In this document: positions 45,135 to 53,049 of the stretch, one piece after another
Numbering within the stretch: the stretch's first letter is position 1
Layout of the letters: every line of letters starts with the position of its first letter
Assembly (NCBI GenBank): GCA_028284285.1
Contig: JANQSA010000001.1
Span: forward strand, 62,001-126,000
Source of the DNA: Croceivirga sp.
GTDB lineage: Bacteria; Bacteroidota; Bacteroidia; Flavobacteriales; Flavobacteriaceae
Direction: 5' to 3'
DNA: 64,000 nucleotides
Program-made: the position numbers and the translations under genes
The notes under the pieces: generated by a model
What the model was told of the DNA's origin: nothing
Databases searched by the model: none
The model's input: the letters and a program-made list of their open reading frames with translations, nothing else

Positions 45135-46115
45135 TCAATGATCAATAAAATAATCCCAAGCTGCCCGGGAAATATCGGATATAATTTTTTCACTAGCTTC
45201 TAAATCTTCTTCAGAGTCAGTAATAAAAACGCTTATGGTAAAGTATTCTCCATTTGGCAGAAAAACAATTCCAATGTTGTTTACCGCAGCAGTTATACCT
45301 GTTTCTTTATGCTTTCCTGACCAGCCGGTTTTATGCGCAACAATTGTTTCTTCGGGTAATTGACCCCTTAATCTGTTTTTCCCTGTTTGGGTTCCTTTCA
45401 TTACGTCCCATATAAAATCATAGCTTTCTTGGGAAAGTAAACCATTTTTGTTTTCATAAAACGTCGCCAGTATTTTGTTGGCTTCTTTTGGTGTTGTCCA
45501 ATTTAGAAATTGTAATTCCCAGTTATTCTGCATAGTTTCTTCATTGATCTTAACCTCAAAATCCTTAAAACCAAGACTCGAAAAATAATTTTCAACAGCC
45601 TGTGGATCTCCTAGAAGTTTTAGCAAAACATCACAGCCAACATTATCACTTAAAGCGACGGTGTATTCAATAGTTTTTCCTAGAGTAAGTGTAACTCCTT
45701 CCGGATATTTTTTTCGAATGGGACTCCATAACCCAGGCAACAACTCGTCTTTGTTGATGTCAATGTTTTGGTCAAGAGAAAGATTGCCTTTATCTATTTC
45801 AGATAAAATGGTCAATGCAATGGGAAACTTGAATACACTTTGCATTGGAAAATGTTTTTGACCATTGATACTTAGCGTATCCTTAATTTTTATACCGTTA
45901 ATTGCTACTCCAACAGTTGCTTTTTTAGCAGTTATGATATTGTCAATTTTCTGTCTTAATGTTTCAATTTCCTGAGCATAGCCCTGTGCTAAGAATGTGA
46001 AGAGGATTACGAGTGCAAGAAGTGTTTTTTTTACTTTAATTTCAGGTATATACCAAGTTGGAAATTCCACAGTAAGTTCCAAAGCCGATAAGAACAAACA
46101 ATTACCTCTAGCCAC
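45135..46115 (-). CDS. Class A beta-lactamase (subclass A2-like)
   Basis: A serine beta-lactamase with the active-site set intact: Ser93-VF-Lys96, S156-D-N158 (SDNVGCD), a Glu in NEETMQNNW and K262-T-G264. The SDNVGCD and extended omega region resemble subclass A2 (CfxA/PER-like) enzymes of Bacteroidota. The start is uncertain: the only conventional in-frame start is GTG (46113-46115), giving 326 residues, yet the signal peptide (VKKTLLALVILFTFLAQGYAQ in outline) begins 27 residues later with no ATG, GTG or TTG beside it; an ATT at 46038-46040 is possible. The first codons overlap a degenerate cassette-spacer sequence. Whether it gives resistance is unknown. Confidence 0.88.
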   Translation of the reverse strand: MARGNCLFLSALELTVEFPTWYIPEIKVKKTLLALVILFTFLAQGYAQEIETLRQKIDNIITAKKATVGVAINGIKIKDTLSINGQKHFPMQSVFKFPIALTILSEIDKGNLSLDQNIDINKDELLPGLWSPIRKKYPEGVTLTLGKTIEYTVALSDNVGCDVLLKLLGDPQAVENYFSSLGFKDFEVKINEETMQNNWELQFLNWTTPKEANKILATFYENKNGLLSQESYDFIWDVMKGTQTGKNRLRGQLPEETIVAHKTGWSGKHKETGITAAVNNIGIVFLPNGEYFTISVFITDSEEDLEASEKIISDISRAAWDYFIDH

Positions 46116-46123
46116 TGTTCACT

Positions 46124-47512
46124 TTAGTTATTTTTTAATAATTCCGATTGAATCTTTTTGGCATCTTCAAGGCTGAATTTCCTATTCTTTTTAAAATTTG
46201 TAATGCAGTACTTAATTGCCTTTATCCCGTCTTTTTCTTTTAGGTTGTTATCCAAAACGGATTTTGCAATCCAATAATTAAAAACAAGTTTTCCATCGGG
46301 GTATTTTTTTATTGAGCTTTTTAAAAATTCAATTCCTTCCTTTGGTCTGTCTAATTTTTCGTTCAGTAACTTGAATGGTCTTTCAAAATAGAAGGTATTT
46401 TGATAAAATCCGTTGTCGAGCTGTAACTTCCAATTATCTAAGGCTTCTTCATAGAACCCTGTTTGCTCATACCATTGGGCCCTGTCTGAATAAAGATGAT
46501 TTTGGGTATAGAAATTGTTCTGCTCCCCCACTTCCAAAACCTGACCAAGAAGTAGTTTATTTTTTTGGTTGGCAACTTGTTCAGCTATATGGAAAAAATC
46601 ATCTTCATTCAGGGTAGATGAAATTCCATAGGTGGTGTTGGTATTTTCAATCTTTTGATTCAGATAGTCCTTTGCTGAAAAGTTGGGTGTTTTGGATTTT
46701 ATCTCAAAGTCATCAAAGTTTCGATATGCAGAAAAAACAAACATTAAACCATCATTCAAGGATTTGGGGACCAAATCAACATGTCCTGCTGAATAAACGC
46801 TATGGTGAAAGACCAGGTTGTCGCTGTTGTTGGTTTTGAAAATGCTGTCTAATCTTTTTCCTGTTGCTAAACGATATGGGTCATCTTTTAATCCCGACGA
46901 AACAAAATAACTGAATGGTTCCATCTTTTCATCGGACAAGTGTTTTTCTAAGAAAGCGAATTGCTCATCTGCCAAATCAGGCGACATAGCTATAAAAGCT
47001 TGAAAGGAATTATCATCTTTTGAAATGAGTTCATTTACGAAGGTTGCAGTGTTAGAGTGCCCGATCAGGATATTGTAGTTTGAGGTCGAGTAGGCATCTT
47101 CAATCAATGGTTTCACCTCATTTAGCAGATGATTTTTCAACTTTTCAGAACCTTCTAAAAATTCGGTTAACGGAATATTTACATTTTGGCCATAATTGGG
47201 GCTAGTTTCGTAATTTCTGTCGTTGTGGAAAATACTCACCACAATTGACCTTGGAATTACATCATATTTCATTAAAAAACTTGAGTAGCTACTTGTTATT
47301 GGAAAGAGGTCATAGCCATCAAGTGTGTATATGACGGGATGTTTTTTTGTGCTATCGTATTTTTCGGGCAAGCGTATCTTTATGGTTCTTTCATTTTGAA
47401 AATAAGCTGAGGTCAGCTTTTTTTCGATTGACTGGTGATTCATTCCGCCATTATCCTGTCCAAATAAAACTATTGTATGGATTAAAAATACAATTGTTAA
47501 AAAGGTCTTCAT
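46124..47512 (-). CDS. Exported esterase (PF00756-type) with C-terminal helical/TPR-like region
   Basis: A 462-residue protein starting at the ATG 47510-47512 (MKTFLTIVFLI, signal peptide ending LFGQ). Further upstream in-frame starts fall inside the attC-like spacer, which argues against them. The esterase domain has PVIYTLDGYD, the nucleophile Ser in IGHSNTATF, and a late His in YSAGHVDLVP. After residue ~290 the protein becomes helical with TPR-like pairs (EEALDNWKLQLDNGFYQ, KEGIEFLKSSIKKYPDGK). Similar to secreted esterases of the enterochelin esterase/esterase D group; substrate unknown. The gap to the beta-lactamase frame is eight bases. Confidence 0.82.
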   Translation of the reverse strand: MKTFLTIVFLIHTIVLFGQDNGGMNHQSIEKKLTSAYFQNERTIKIRLPEKYDSTKKHPVIYTLDGYDLFPITSSYSSFLMKYDVIPRSIVVSIFHNDRNYETSPNYGQNVNIPLTEFLEGSEKLKNHLLNEVKPLIEDAYSTSNYNILIGHSNTATFVNELISKDDNSFQAFIAMSPDLADEQFAFLEKHLSDEKMEPFSYFVSSGLKDDPYRLATGKRLDSIFKTNNSDNLVFHHSVYSAGHVDLVPKSLNDGLMFVFSAYRNFDDFEIKSKTPNFSAKDYLNQKIENTNTTYGISSTLNEDDFFHIAEQVANQKNKLLLGQVLEVGEQNNFYTQNHLYSDRAQWYEQTGFYEEALDNWKLQLDNGFYQNTFYFERPFKLLNEKLDRPKEGIEFLKSSIKKYPDGKLVFNYWIAKSVLDNNLKEKDGIKAIKYCITNFKKNRKFSLEDAKKIQSELLKNN

Positions 47513-47530
47513 TTTTAGTGTCATAATTAA

Positions 47531-47648
47531 AGCTAACGGGTTCATTTACGAGTAGTAGCGGATTTCTGCCGGCAAACCTTTGGGTTTTCATTGACCTTTG
47601 TTATATGTTTATTCACCATAATCGCTGTTACTTAAACACCTTGTTACA
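47531..47648 (-). repeat. attC-like spacer element 2
   Basis: Minus-strand reading starts at TGTAACAAGGTGTTTAA (rc of 47632-47648) and ends AACCCGTTAGCT (rc of 47531 on). It contains GAGTAGTAGCGGATTTC (47550-47566), 16 of 17 identical to element 5. It lies between the serine hydrolase and esterase genes. Confidence 0.5.
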
Positions 47649-47660
47649 CCACGCAATTCA

Positions 47661-48743
47661 CTAGTCCTCAAGTATCATTGTGGCAATTTGCAAATTAATT
47701 TGATTCGGTCTGACGGTCCAGTGTAAAGCACCATTTGTCAATAAGATTACCGTAAGATTTTGATTTATGTGTTCATTCCAATAGTGCCTAAATGAGGAAA
47801 TTCCGGCTCCACCATGACCAACCATTCTATAGCCTTCCTGTAATCGGTATGACTCCCAACCTAATCCAAAATAACTATCCTTTCCATTGGTTAACTTCAC
47901 AGGGGTCCAAATTTTTTCGAGTTGCTCTTTCGTTACAACTTTTTCTTTTTGGATAACCTGGAACCACTTTATCAAATCAGTTAGGGTAATGTTCAAACCC
48001 GCTCCGGCGTACATCGCGGAGGAGTAGTTTAATGGAAACATTTCCAGTTCATGATTACTATTTTGATAGCAAGTTACTCTGTTGTGAATGACTTTTTTAA
48101 ATCCACCGTATTTAGCTGAACTTAAATCGAACTTGTCGAAATATTCGGTTTGCATGTATGATTCAAAATCCTGATTGGCTAATTTTTCGATTATGATACG
48201 AAGTAGCAGATAGCCGGTTGCATTGTATTTTGATGCTGTTCCCGGTGTTGAACTAAAGGGTTTATCCCGTAAAGCGTCAATAACATATTTTTCATTCTCG
48301 GGGGCAAGATAGATTTGATAATCGATTTGGTCAGGAATACCAGAGGTATGAGATAGTAATTGTTCGAGAGTTAGTTTTCTCCAGGATTCTGGCAAGTCGT
48401 TTCTGTTGGGAAGAAAATCCGCTACGGTCTCACTTACCTCTCGTTGATGAATGCTTAATAATTTGTAAAGCGCAACTGAACTGAACAATTTGGATATTGA
48501 AGCTACGGGAAAAGAATTATCCAATGTCATTGGTACTTGAAGTTGGGCATTTGACAAGCCAAAGGATTTTTTATGAACTACGTTGTTGTCAACAAGTATG
48601 GCATAGTTTAGACCGACAATTTGTAAGCTGTCAATGGTATTTTCTAAATAGGCATCGATCTTATTAAAAATCCTGTCATCAATTTCCTGACTACTGCCTG
48701 TTGTGATGGTGAGGCCAATCAAAATAAAAATAATAATTCTCAT
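47661..48743 (-). CDS. Serine hydrolase, class C beta-lactamase/DD-peptidase fold
   Basis: A 360-residue exported protein (signal peptide 1-~19). The nucleophile motif is S82-IS-K85 in FPVASISKLF. The second motif, normally YxN, reads YNATGY, where the expected Asn position is Ala, and the third is HGG (MVGHGGAGISSF). Many such proteins are esterases or peptidases of D-amino acid substrates and not true beta-lactamases. It is one cassette of the array, with a short spacer upstream and attC-like element 2 downstream. Confidence 0.86.
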   Translation of the reverse strand: MRIIIFILIGLTITTGSSQEIDDRIFNKIDAYLENTIDSLQIVGLNYAILVDNNVVHKKSFGLSNAQLQVPMTLDNSFPVASISKLFSSVALYKLLSIHQREVSETVADFLPNRNDLPESWRKLTLEQLLSHTSGIPDQIDYQIYLAPENEKYVIDALRDKPFSSTPGTASKYNATGYLLLRIIIEKLANQDFESYMQTEYFDKFDLSSAKYGGFKKVIHNRVTCYQNSNHELEMFPLNYSSAMYAGAGLNITLTDLIKWFQVIQKEKVVTKEQLEKIWTPVKLTNGKDSYFGLGWESYRLQEGYRMVGHGGAGISSFRHYWNEHINQNLTVILLTNGALHWTVRPNQINLQIATMILED

Positions 48744-48760
48744 GAATGGGTAAATGGTTG

Positions 48761-48790
48761 GGTTCTTATGTTGTGTGCTGGCATTTCTTT
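48761..48790 (-). repeat. Shortened attC-like remnant between GNAT and serine hydrolase genes
   Basis: Plus-strand GTTGTGTGCTGGC (48770-48782) matches GTTACATGCTGGC (45092-45104) of element 1 at 10 of 13 positions. The full spacer is only 54 bp, so this site appears deleted or truncated. Confidence 0.35.
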
Positions 48791-48797
48791 TTTCGGT

Positions 48798-49256
48798 TTA
48801 ATGTTTCGTTTTGCTATCATCGGTCGTTTTAAAATAAAACAGTTCAGGATCTCCTTCATCTAACCCGTTTATTTTGCCCGCAAAAGAAAAACCAACCTTA
48901 TGTAATGCTTTTTGCATTTGGGTATTAGAACTATTCGTTGAAGTAAACACCTTATTCGTCTTACTATGTCTGCATATAAGGTCAATGGCTTGTCCGCCTA
49001 TTCCTTTTCCTCTATATTTTTCCTCTACAATAATGAGTTCTATCCACCCCAGGTCAAAAAAGCGATAATCAAATAGAACAAACCCAACGGCACTGTCATT
49101 TGCCAGGATGATAAAGCATTCCTTGTCCATTATCGCTTTGGTTATTTTTTCCTCTCTCTTTAGTTCGATATGCTCTACTTTATCAAGATTATAGTCAAAG
49201 TCAACTACTATTGCTTTGTCTTTTATTGTAGCCTTTCTTAAACGAATAGTTTCCAT
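48798..49256 (-). CDS. GNAT family N-acetyltransferase
   Basis: A 152-residue acetyl-CoA-dependent acetyltransferase. Motif A with the pyrophosphate loop is IIVEEKYRGKGIGGQAIDL, preceded by GFVLFDYRFFDLGWIEL (strand beta4). It ends with the NSSNTQMQKALHKVGFSFAG motif B region. Such cassettes often encode small-molecule or toxin-type acetyltransferases, but the substrate cannot be read. Single gene between spacer elements. Confidence 0.88.
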   Translation of the reverse strand: METIRLRKATIKDKAIVVDFDYNLDKVEHIELKREEKITKAIMDKECFIILANDSAVGFVLFDYRFFDLGWIELIIVEEKYRGKGIGGQAIDLICRHSKTNKVFTSTNSSNTQMQKALHKVGFSFAGKINGLDEGDPELFYFKTTDDSKTKH

Positions 49257-49280
49257 AGCAATTTGTGCCTTTTCGATTGG

Positions 49281-49426
49281 GTTACTAACTCACAAAAATA
49301 TCGAACTACAGACGCTTTGCATCATTTTATACCCGATTGATAATGCCCTTTTTGTATTCGCACAGGGGTTGCGTGTAAGATGTCCCAGCAGGCGTTAAGA
49401 GGCTATGCATTGTACACATGGTTGCA
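49281..49426 (-). repeat. attC-like spacer element 3
   Basis: Minus-strand reading opens TGCAACCATGTGTACAA (rc of 49410-49426) and closes GTTAGTAACCC (rc around 49279-49289). The AAC-N3-GTGTACAA core matches elements 1, 2 and 5. Confidence 0.45.
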
Positions 49427-49443
49427 GGTTTTTTATTATCCTG

Positions 49444-50277
49444 TTATTTTTCGCATTTTGTGAATATTACATTTTTTCCATTCCACATATCACCTTCGGG
49501 CAGAATATCTTCTCGGAATTCAATGTTTTTGAAATACCGATTCTTCAACATCCGTGATATATCATCTTTAGAGAAGAAATGTGTCCAAAACCGGTAAGTA
49601 TCAACATTATCGCTCTCATCAATTATCGTATGTTGTGATAGAATTACTTTTTCTTTCTCATACAAGAAGGATTCTGATAATGCCAAATACGGTGTTGCTT
49701 TCCAAAATCCGATCTTACTCGCTTCCCAGGTTTTTGGTGATAATTTCTCTTCAAATCCCTTATCATTCAAAACATCAAAAATGAAAATGCCCCCTTTTTT
49801 TAACGCTTTAAAGATGTTTACTAAAAGCTTTTCTCTTTCGATTGGTAATACTACTCCCAAATCTGCGTAAATAAGGACAACTAAATCAAACTTTTCTTCT
49901 CCTAAATCAATGTCTAAATAGTTTGCATTCCTATAGTGAATGTTTAACTCTTTTTCTTTTGCAGATTGGGTGGCATAGTCAATAGAATTCTTTGAAATGT
50001 CAACTCCTGTCACGCTATGTCCGTTATTAGCAAATAGTTCTGTGTACCAACCAGGACCACAGCCTAAATCCAAAATAGTTAGTTTTCGATTCTTTTCCCA
50101 ATTACCCAAAATCCATTTCACCGTCTTTTCTATCGATGGTTTTTTACGACTGGCAAGGTCAATATCCGGGTTTAGATGAATTTGAAGTAGTTGTTTTGAA
50201 ATATACGGGTCAGTCCACATAAAAGAAGAGCCTTTTTGATAAAGACTTGGTTTCTCTATGATGTTTTCAATGTTCAT
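49444..50277 (-). CDS. Class I SAM-dependent methyltransferase
   Basis: A 277-residue Rossmann-fold methyltransferase. Motif I is ILDLGCGPGWYTELF with the acidic end of strand 2 in VTGVDIS, motif II-like FDLVVLIYADLGV, and motif III GGIFIFDVLN. The N-terminal MWTDPYISKQLLQIHLNPD segment recurs in a family of stand-alone methyltransferases of unknown substrate. Single gene between attC-like elements. Confidence 0.9.
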   Translation of the reverse strand: MNIENIIEKPSLYQKGSSFMWTDPYISKQLLQIHLNPDIDLASRKKPSIEKTVKWILGNWEKNRKLTILDLGCGPGWYTELFANNGHSVTGVDISKNSIDYATQSAKEKELNIHYRNANYLDIDLGEEKFDLVVLIYADLGVVLPIEREKLLVNIFKALKKGGIFIFDVLNDKGFEEKLSPKTWEASKIGFWKATPYLALSESFLYEKEKVILSQHTIIDESDNVDTYRFWTHFFSKDDISRMLKNRYFKNIEFREDILPEGDMWNGKNVIFTKCEK

Positions 50278-50300
50278 TGTAGTTTTCTCTTTAAATGCCC

Positions 50301-50430
50301 TGTAAGGGTCTCGTATAAGCGTAGTGCGGGATTTCAGCGTGATGTGATATCAATCTGCCACAAAACACAACAAGATTTAAAAGGTTCAAATTTACCAGTT
50401 TAGCTCGTATTACGCTTATATAGTGTTATT
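50301..50430 (-). repeat. attC-like spacer element 4
   Basis: TATAAGCGTA (50314-50323) and TACGCTTATA (50411-50420) are perfect inverted 10-mers that bring the ends of the spacer together. The minus-strand start AATAACACTATATAAGC (rc of 50414-50430) keeps the AAC position, and GCGTAGTGCGGGATTTC (50319-50335) is a 13/17 match to the block of elements 2 and 5. Confidence 0.5.
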
Positions 50431-50549
50431 AGCACACCCTTATAGGTCTGTTACCTTATGGTTGGGGTGTTTGGGTAGGTTATCGGGTGAACCTGTTTAT
50501 TTTCCAATGTTAAAAATCACAGGTGTTCATTTTATCAGTTTTTCTACTA

Positions 50550-51140
50550 TCAGAAAATAAACGGAATAAGTCTTTTAGTCTGCTTCATATAGTTTTTGTA
50601 CTGTTCACCAAATTCTTCGATCATTAATTTTTCTTCATCTGGAATACGAATAACTAACAAAATGGCAAGCCCCGTGAACATAGTGCTTGCATAAAACCAA
50701 TTGGCTGTAATCAACGAAAAGGATACCATTTGAAAGAGCATAGCGGTGTACATTGGGTGTCTTGCCCATTTGTAAACTCCAGACACAATTAGTTTGTGCT
50801 CTTTTCTTATTTCAAGAGTGGGACTCCAATTATCGCCCAATGTGTTATGTACTTTATAAAAAAGCCATAAAGCAGACACCCCGATAATGAACCCGAGTAG
50901 GCGTACACTATCAGGTAGATAAAATTGTCCGAACGACAACCAATTAGTAAATAGCCAAATCAGCCCGGGAATGGCTAGAGAAAAGAACATCAACCAGACC
51001 AGTAATTTTTCCCGACCTTTTTGTTTTACTCTTGTTGTTACAACGTGTGTTGATTTGTATCTCTTTTGGTAATAACCACGAATTGTATTCATAGATAAAA
51101 CCAAAGTCGCCAGCAGGATTTTATAGATGGTTACGCTCAT
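50550..51140 (-). CDS. Isoprenylcysteine carboxyl methyltransferase-like membrane protein
   Basis: A 196-residue protein with four to five membrane helices and the ICMT/PEMT-type C-terminus: VSGVYKWARHPMYTAMLFQM with the RHPxY motif that binds S-adenosylmethionine, then RIPDEEKLMIEEFGEQYKNY. These enzymes methylate lipids or small hydrophobic acids; the substrate is unknown. Single gene between attC-like elements 4 and 5. Confidence 0.87.
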   Translation of the reverse strand: MSVTIYKILLATLVLSMNTIRGYYQKRYKSTHVVTTRVKQKGREKLLVWLMFFSLAIPGLIWLFTNWLSFGQFYLPDSVRLLGFIIGVSALWLFYKVHNTLGDNWSPTLEIRKEHKLIVSGVYKWARHPMYTAMLFQMVSFSLITANWFYASTMFTGLAILLVIRIPDEEKLMIEEFGEQYKNYMKQTKRLIPFIF

Positions 51141-51249
51141 TGCTTATGAATTTATAATAAATATAGAAAAATAATTTAGATTAGACTAAAAATAAATTTA
51201 GATAGAAGTAAATACTACAATCCAGGCAACATGTCCACAATACGATTTT

Positions 51250-51389
51250 CCGGATTACGCTTGTTACCTGGTTGTTATAGCGGTAATCATTTGGGGGTGT
51301 CGATAATGGTAGGGGGTATGAGTGGTAGCGGATTTCAACTCACAAATCTTTCGGTCTTAAAACCACTACTATTTGTACACTGCGTTATC
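51250..51389 (-). repeat. attC-like spacer element 5
   Basis: Minus-strand reading opens GATAACGCAGTGTACAA (rc of 51373-51389), contains the complement of GAGTGGTAGCGGATTTC (51320-51336) and ends with GCTATAACAACCAGGTAAC (rc around 51263-51281). The AGTAGTGG and CTACCACT segments pair imperfectly with a bulge. Confidence 0.5.
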
Positions 51390-52052
51390 TCATTTTTTTA
51401 TTCCGGCAATGAGCAGCCACAAGCAAGTTCCAATCTCTCCAATTGATGATGGAAGCTTAACAATTCTTGGAATAACAGTTGCTTTAAATTGCGGGAATAC
51501 AATACCTCCCACAAAATTGACTTGATATCCAATACCACCGATAATTAGAAATAAACATAAAATTTTAGGGATTTTCCCTGAAATCAACCCTAGATAGCCA
51601 AAGGGAATTAACCAAAGTCCCCAGAATATTTTCGAGATTTTAATAGTGCTGTAGTACGATTTAAAATTTAGCGATGCCAGGTGGTGAAGTTTTTCTGCTG
51701 AGCTATTGGTTTCATTTAAAAATTCGAGAATCTCAATTTTATAAGAAACAGCAAAACAAGAAATAGTAGCCCCTATTATAACCAAATAGACCATTGTTTT
51801 GGCAATTTGGCGATTGTGGCGTTCGAAATGTTTGTACAAAACAATGGGAAGTGTAAAAAAGGCTATATAACATAGTAACTCACTCAATATGGCTAATCCA
51901 AATAGCATTCTATTCTCCTGGATATTTATAATGGTCTGCGCAATATCATTAGTGAAAATTTTACTTGGCACATACATTAAACTAAAGAGGCCTGTCACTA
52001 CCGTAATTAGGTAAACAATGCCTTCCATTCTGGATGTTCCTTCCCTAGTCAT
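51390..52052 (-). CDS. DUF4386 family membrane protein
   Basis: A 220-residue protein starting at the ATG 52050-52052, which overlaps the end of the preceding gene. It has about six membrane helices; the N-terminal SRMEGIVYLITVVTGLFSLMYVP and the FGLAILSELLCYIAFFTLP region fit DUF4386, as does the GIGYQVNFVGGIVFP segment. The function is unknown in all members. It appears to form one two-gene cassette with the DUF1579-like gene. Confidence 0.83.
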   Translation of the reverse strand: MTREGTSRMEGIVYLITVVTGLFSLMYVPSKIFTNDIAQTIINIQENRMLFGLAILSELLCYIAFFTLPIVLYKHFERHNRQIAKTMVYLVIIGATISCFAVSYKIEILEFLNETNSSAEKLHHLASLNFKSYYSTIKISKIFWGLWLIPFGYLGLISGKIPKILCLFLIIGGIGYQVNFVGGIVFPQFKATVIPRIVKLPSSIGEIGTCLWLLIAGIKK

Positions 52053-52578
52053 TACCCTTCTTTTTGGGGTGGGCAAAACCTAAGAAAAAAGATTCCCACT
52101 TTTCAGAGACATCATTGTATTTGAGGAACTCCTGCCGTATGGTCCCATCGTTTTGTTTAGCCCATACTCCCCGGACCGGGGAACTTTTTTCGCCATTGTT
52201 TGGATATATCGTTCCCTCCAGAACCATATCTCCTTTTTCATTAAGCCCTCCTGAATAGTCTATGTGAAACGTGGGGCTCATCCAGACCTGTCTCCAAAGT
52301 CCTGTGGATGGGTCTACAAAGCTCATTCCTGTTCCTGTACTACCTGAAAATGTCGTAAATTTTTCAAGTATCATGCAACCTTGTTCTTGTTTCGTATACA
52401 CTTGTTCTCCAATTTTTTTACCGTTAGCAGTTAAAAAATCCCAATCCCCCAATACAAAATCAAAATCACGGTAGGGACTTTCATTAGAAGCACATAAAAT
52501 TTGTGTTTTTGCTTTTTCTTGTGAGAAGGAATAGGTAGTTGTAAATAAGATCAAAAAGATTTGAAGTGTACGTTTCAT
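52045..52578 (-). CDS. Exported DUF1579-like protein
   Basis: A 177-residue protein starting at the ATG 52576-52578 (signal peptide MKRTLQIFLILFTTTYSFSQ); the longer frame upstream lacks features. The mature part has FDFVLGDWDFLTANGKKIG and later GTGMSFVDPSTGLWRQVWM, the beta-barrel pattern of DUF1579/heme-binding-like (nitrobindin-type) proteins. Its 3' end overlaps the DUF4386 gene by eight bases. Role unknown. Confidence 0.8.
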   Translation of the reverse strand: MKRTLQIFLILFTTTYSFSQEKAKTQILCASNESPYRDFDFVLGDWDFLTANGKKIGEQVYTKQEQGCMILEKFTTFSGSTGTGMSFVDPSTGLWRQVWMSPTFHIDYSGGLNEKGDMVLEGTIYPNNGEKSSPVRGVWAKQNDGTIRQEFLKYNDVSEKWESFFLGFAHPKKKGND

Positions 52579-53049
52579 TTTTGCAAGTTTAAAAATAGGA
52601 CGATTCCATTGGGTATTTGTGACACGAAATTGCGGATAATGGACTTTGTTTATGGGGAGTGCGGTGGGCCTCACTGGTAGTCATCATTAAGCCTCATTTG
52701 CTATAAATATAGTCGACGGCTGTACCTTTTACCTTTAAGCCATTTTAAATTTAGGAAAACTTTGATTTGCAATGAGGTGAAATGAATAAAGCCCATCTAT
52801 GGCGATAAGCAAAAGGGGAGTGTATAAAGTGCGTGATTTTGCGTACCCAAAGGGATATTGCCATCCACGGTTAAGCGCTATGGCAAGAACACTATTGAAA
52901 GTTATTCGTTAATCGTAAAGATGACCAAGCACTTTTTCAAAAACCATTGAACGGGATGGATGAAACAGAACTCCACCGGTATTGTTATCATATAGTACCT
53001 GCCCAACAGGGTTCCTTAAAAAGAATCATTTAAGAAAAAGTCTCTGATG
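52579..53049. other. Intergenic region, probably decayed sequence
   Basis: No convincing gene. One short plus-strand frame (52913-53032) reads DETELHRYCYHIVPAQQ near its end, interrupted upstream by stops, and could be a fragment of an old coding region such as a transposase, but I cannot name it. It marks the right edge of the cassette-like array. Confidence 0.35.

Larger units (their letters stand above)
44985..52578 (-). mobile_element. Candidate integron-type cassette array lacking an integrase (CALIN-like)
   Basis: Eight unrelated accessory genes, all on the minus strand, are mostly separated by 115-270 bp spacers. Five spacers contain, in the same position after a gene end, a 17-mer with an invariant AAC (plus-strand coordinates 45081-45097, 47632-47648, 49410-49426, 50414-50430, 51373-51389); four of them read AAC-N3-GTGT. 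Three spacers share a second block, GAGTrGTAGCGGATTTC or a 13/17 match (47550, 51320, 50319). Spacers fold as imperfect inverted repeats. One coding direction, one gene per spacer and folded spacers are the hallmarks of attC cassettes. No intI gene is in the window. Confidence 0.5.

Noticed and set aside
44985-52578. A CRISPR array as explanation for the repeated spacers
   Set aside because: The repeats are few, imperfect, more than 1 kb apart and separated by genes; there is no regular spacer length and no cas gene.
52913-53032. Short plus-strand frame with DETELHRYCYH as a small gene or transposase remnant
   Set aside because: Only about 40 codons, with stops just upstream, no start context and no inverted repeats around it; not enough to call.
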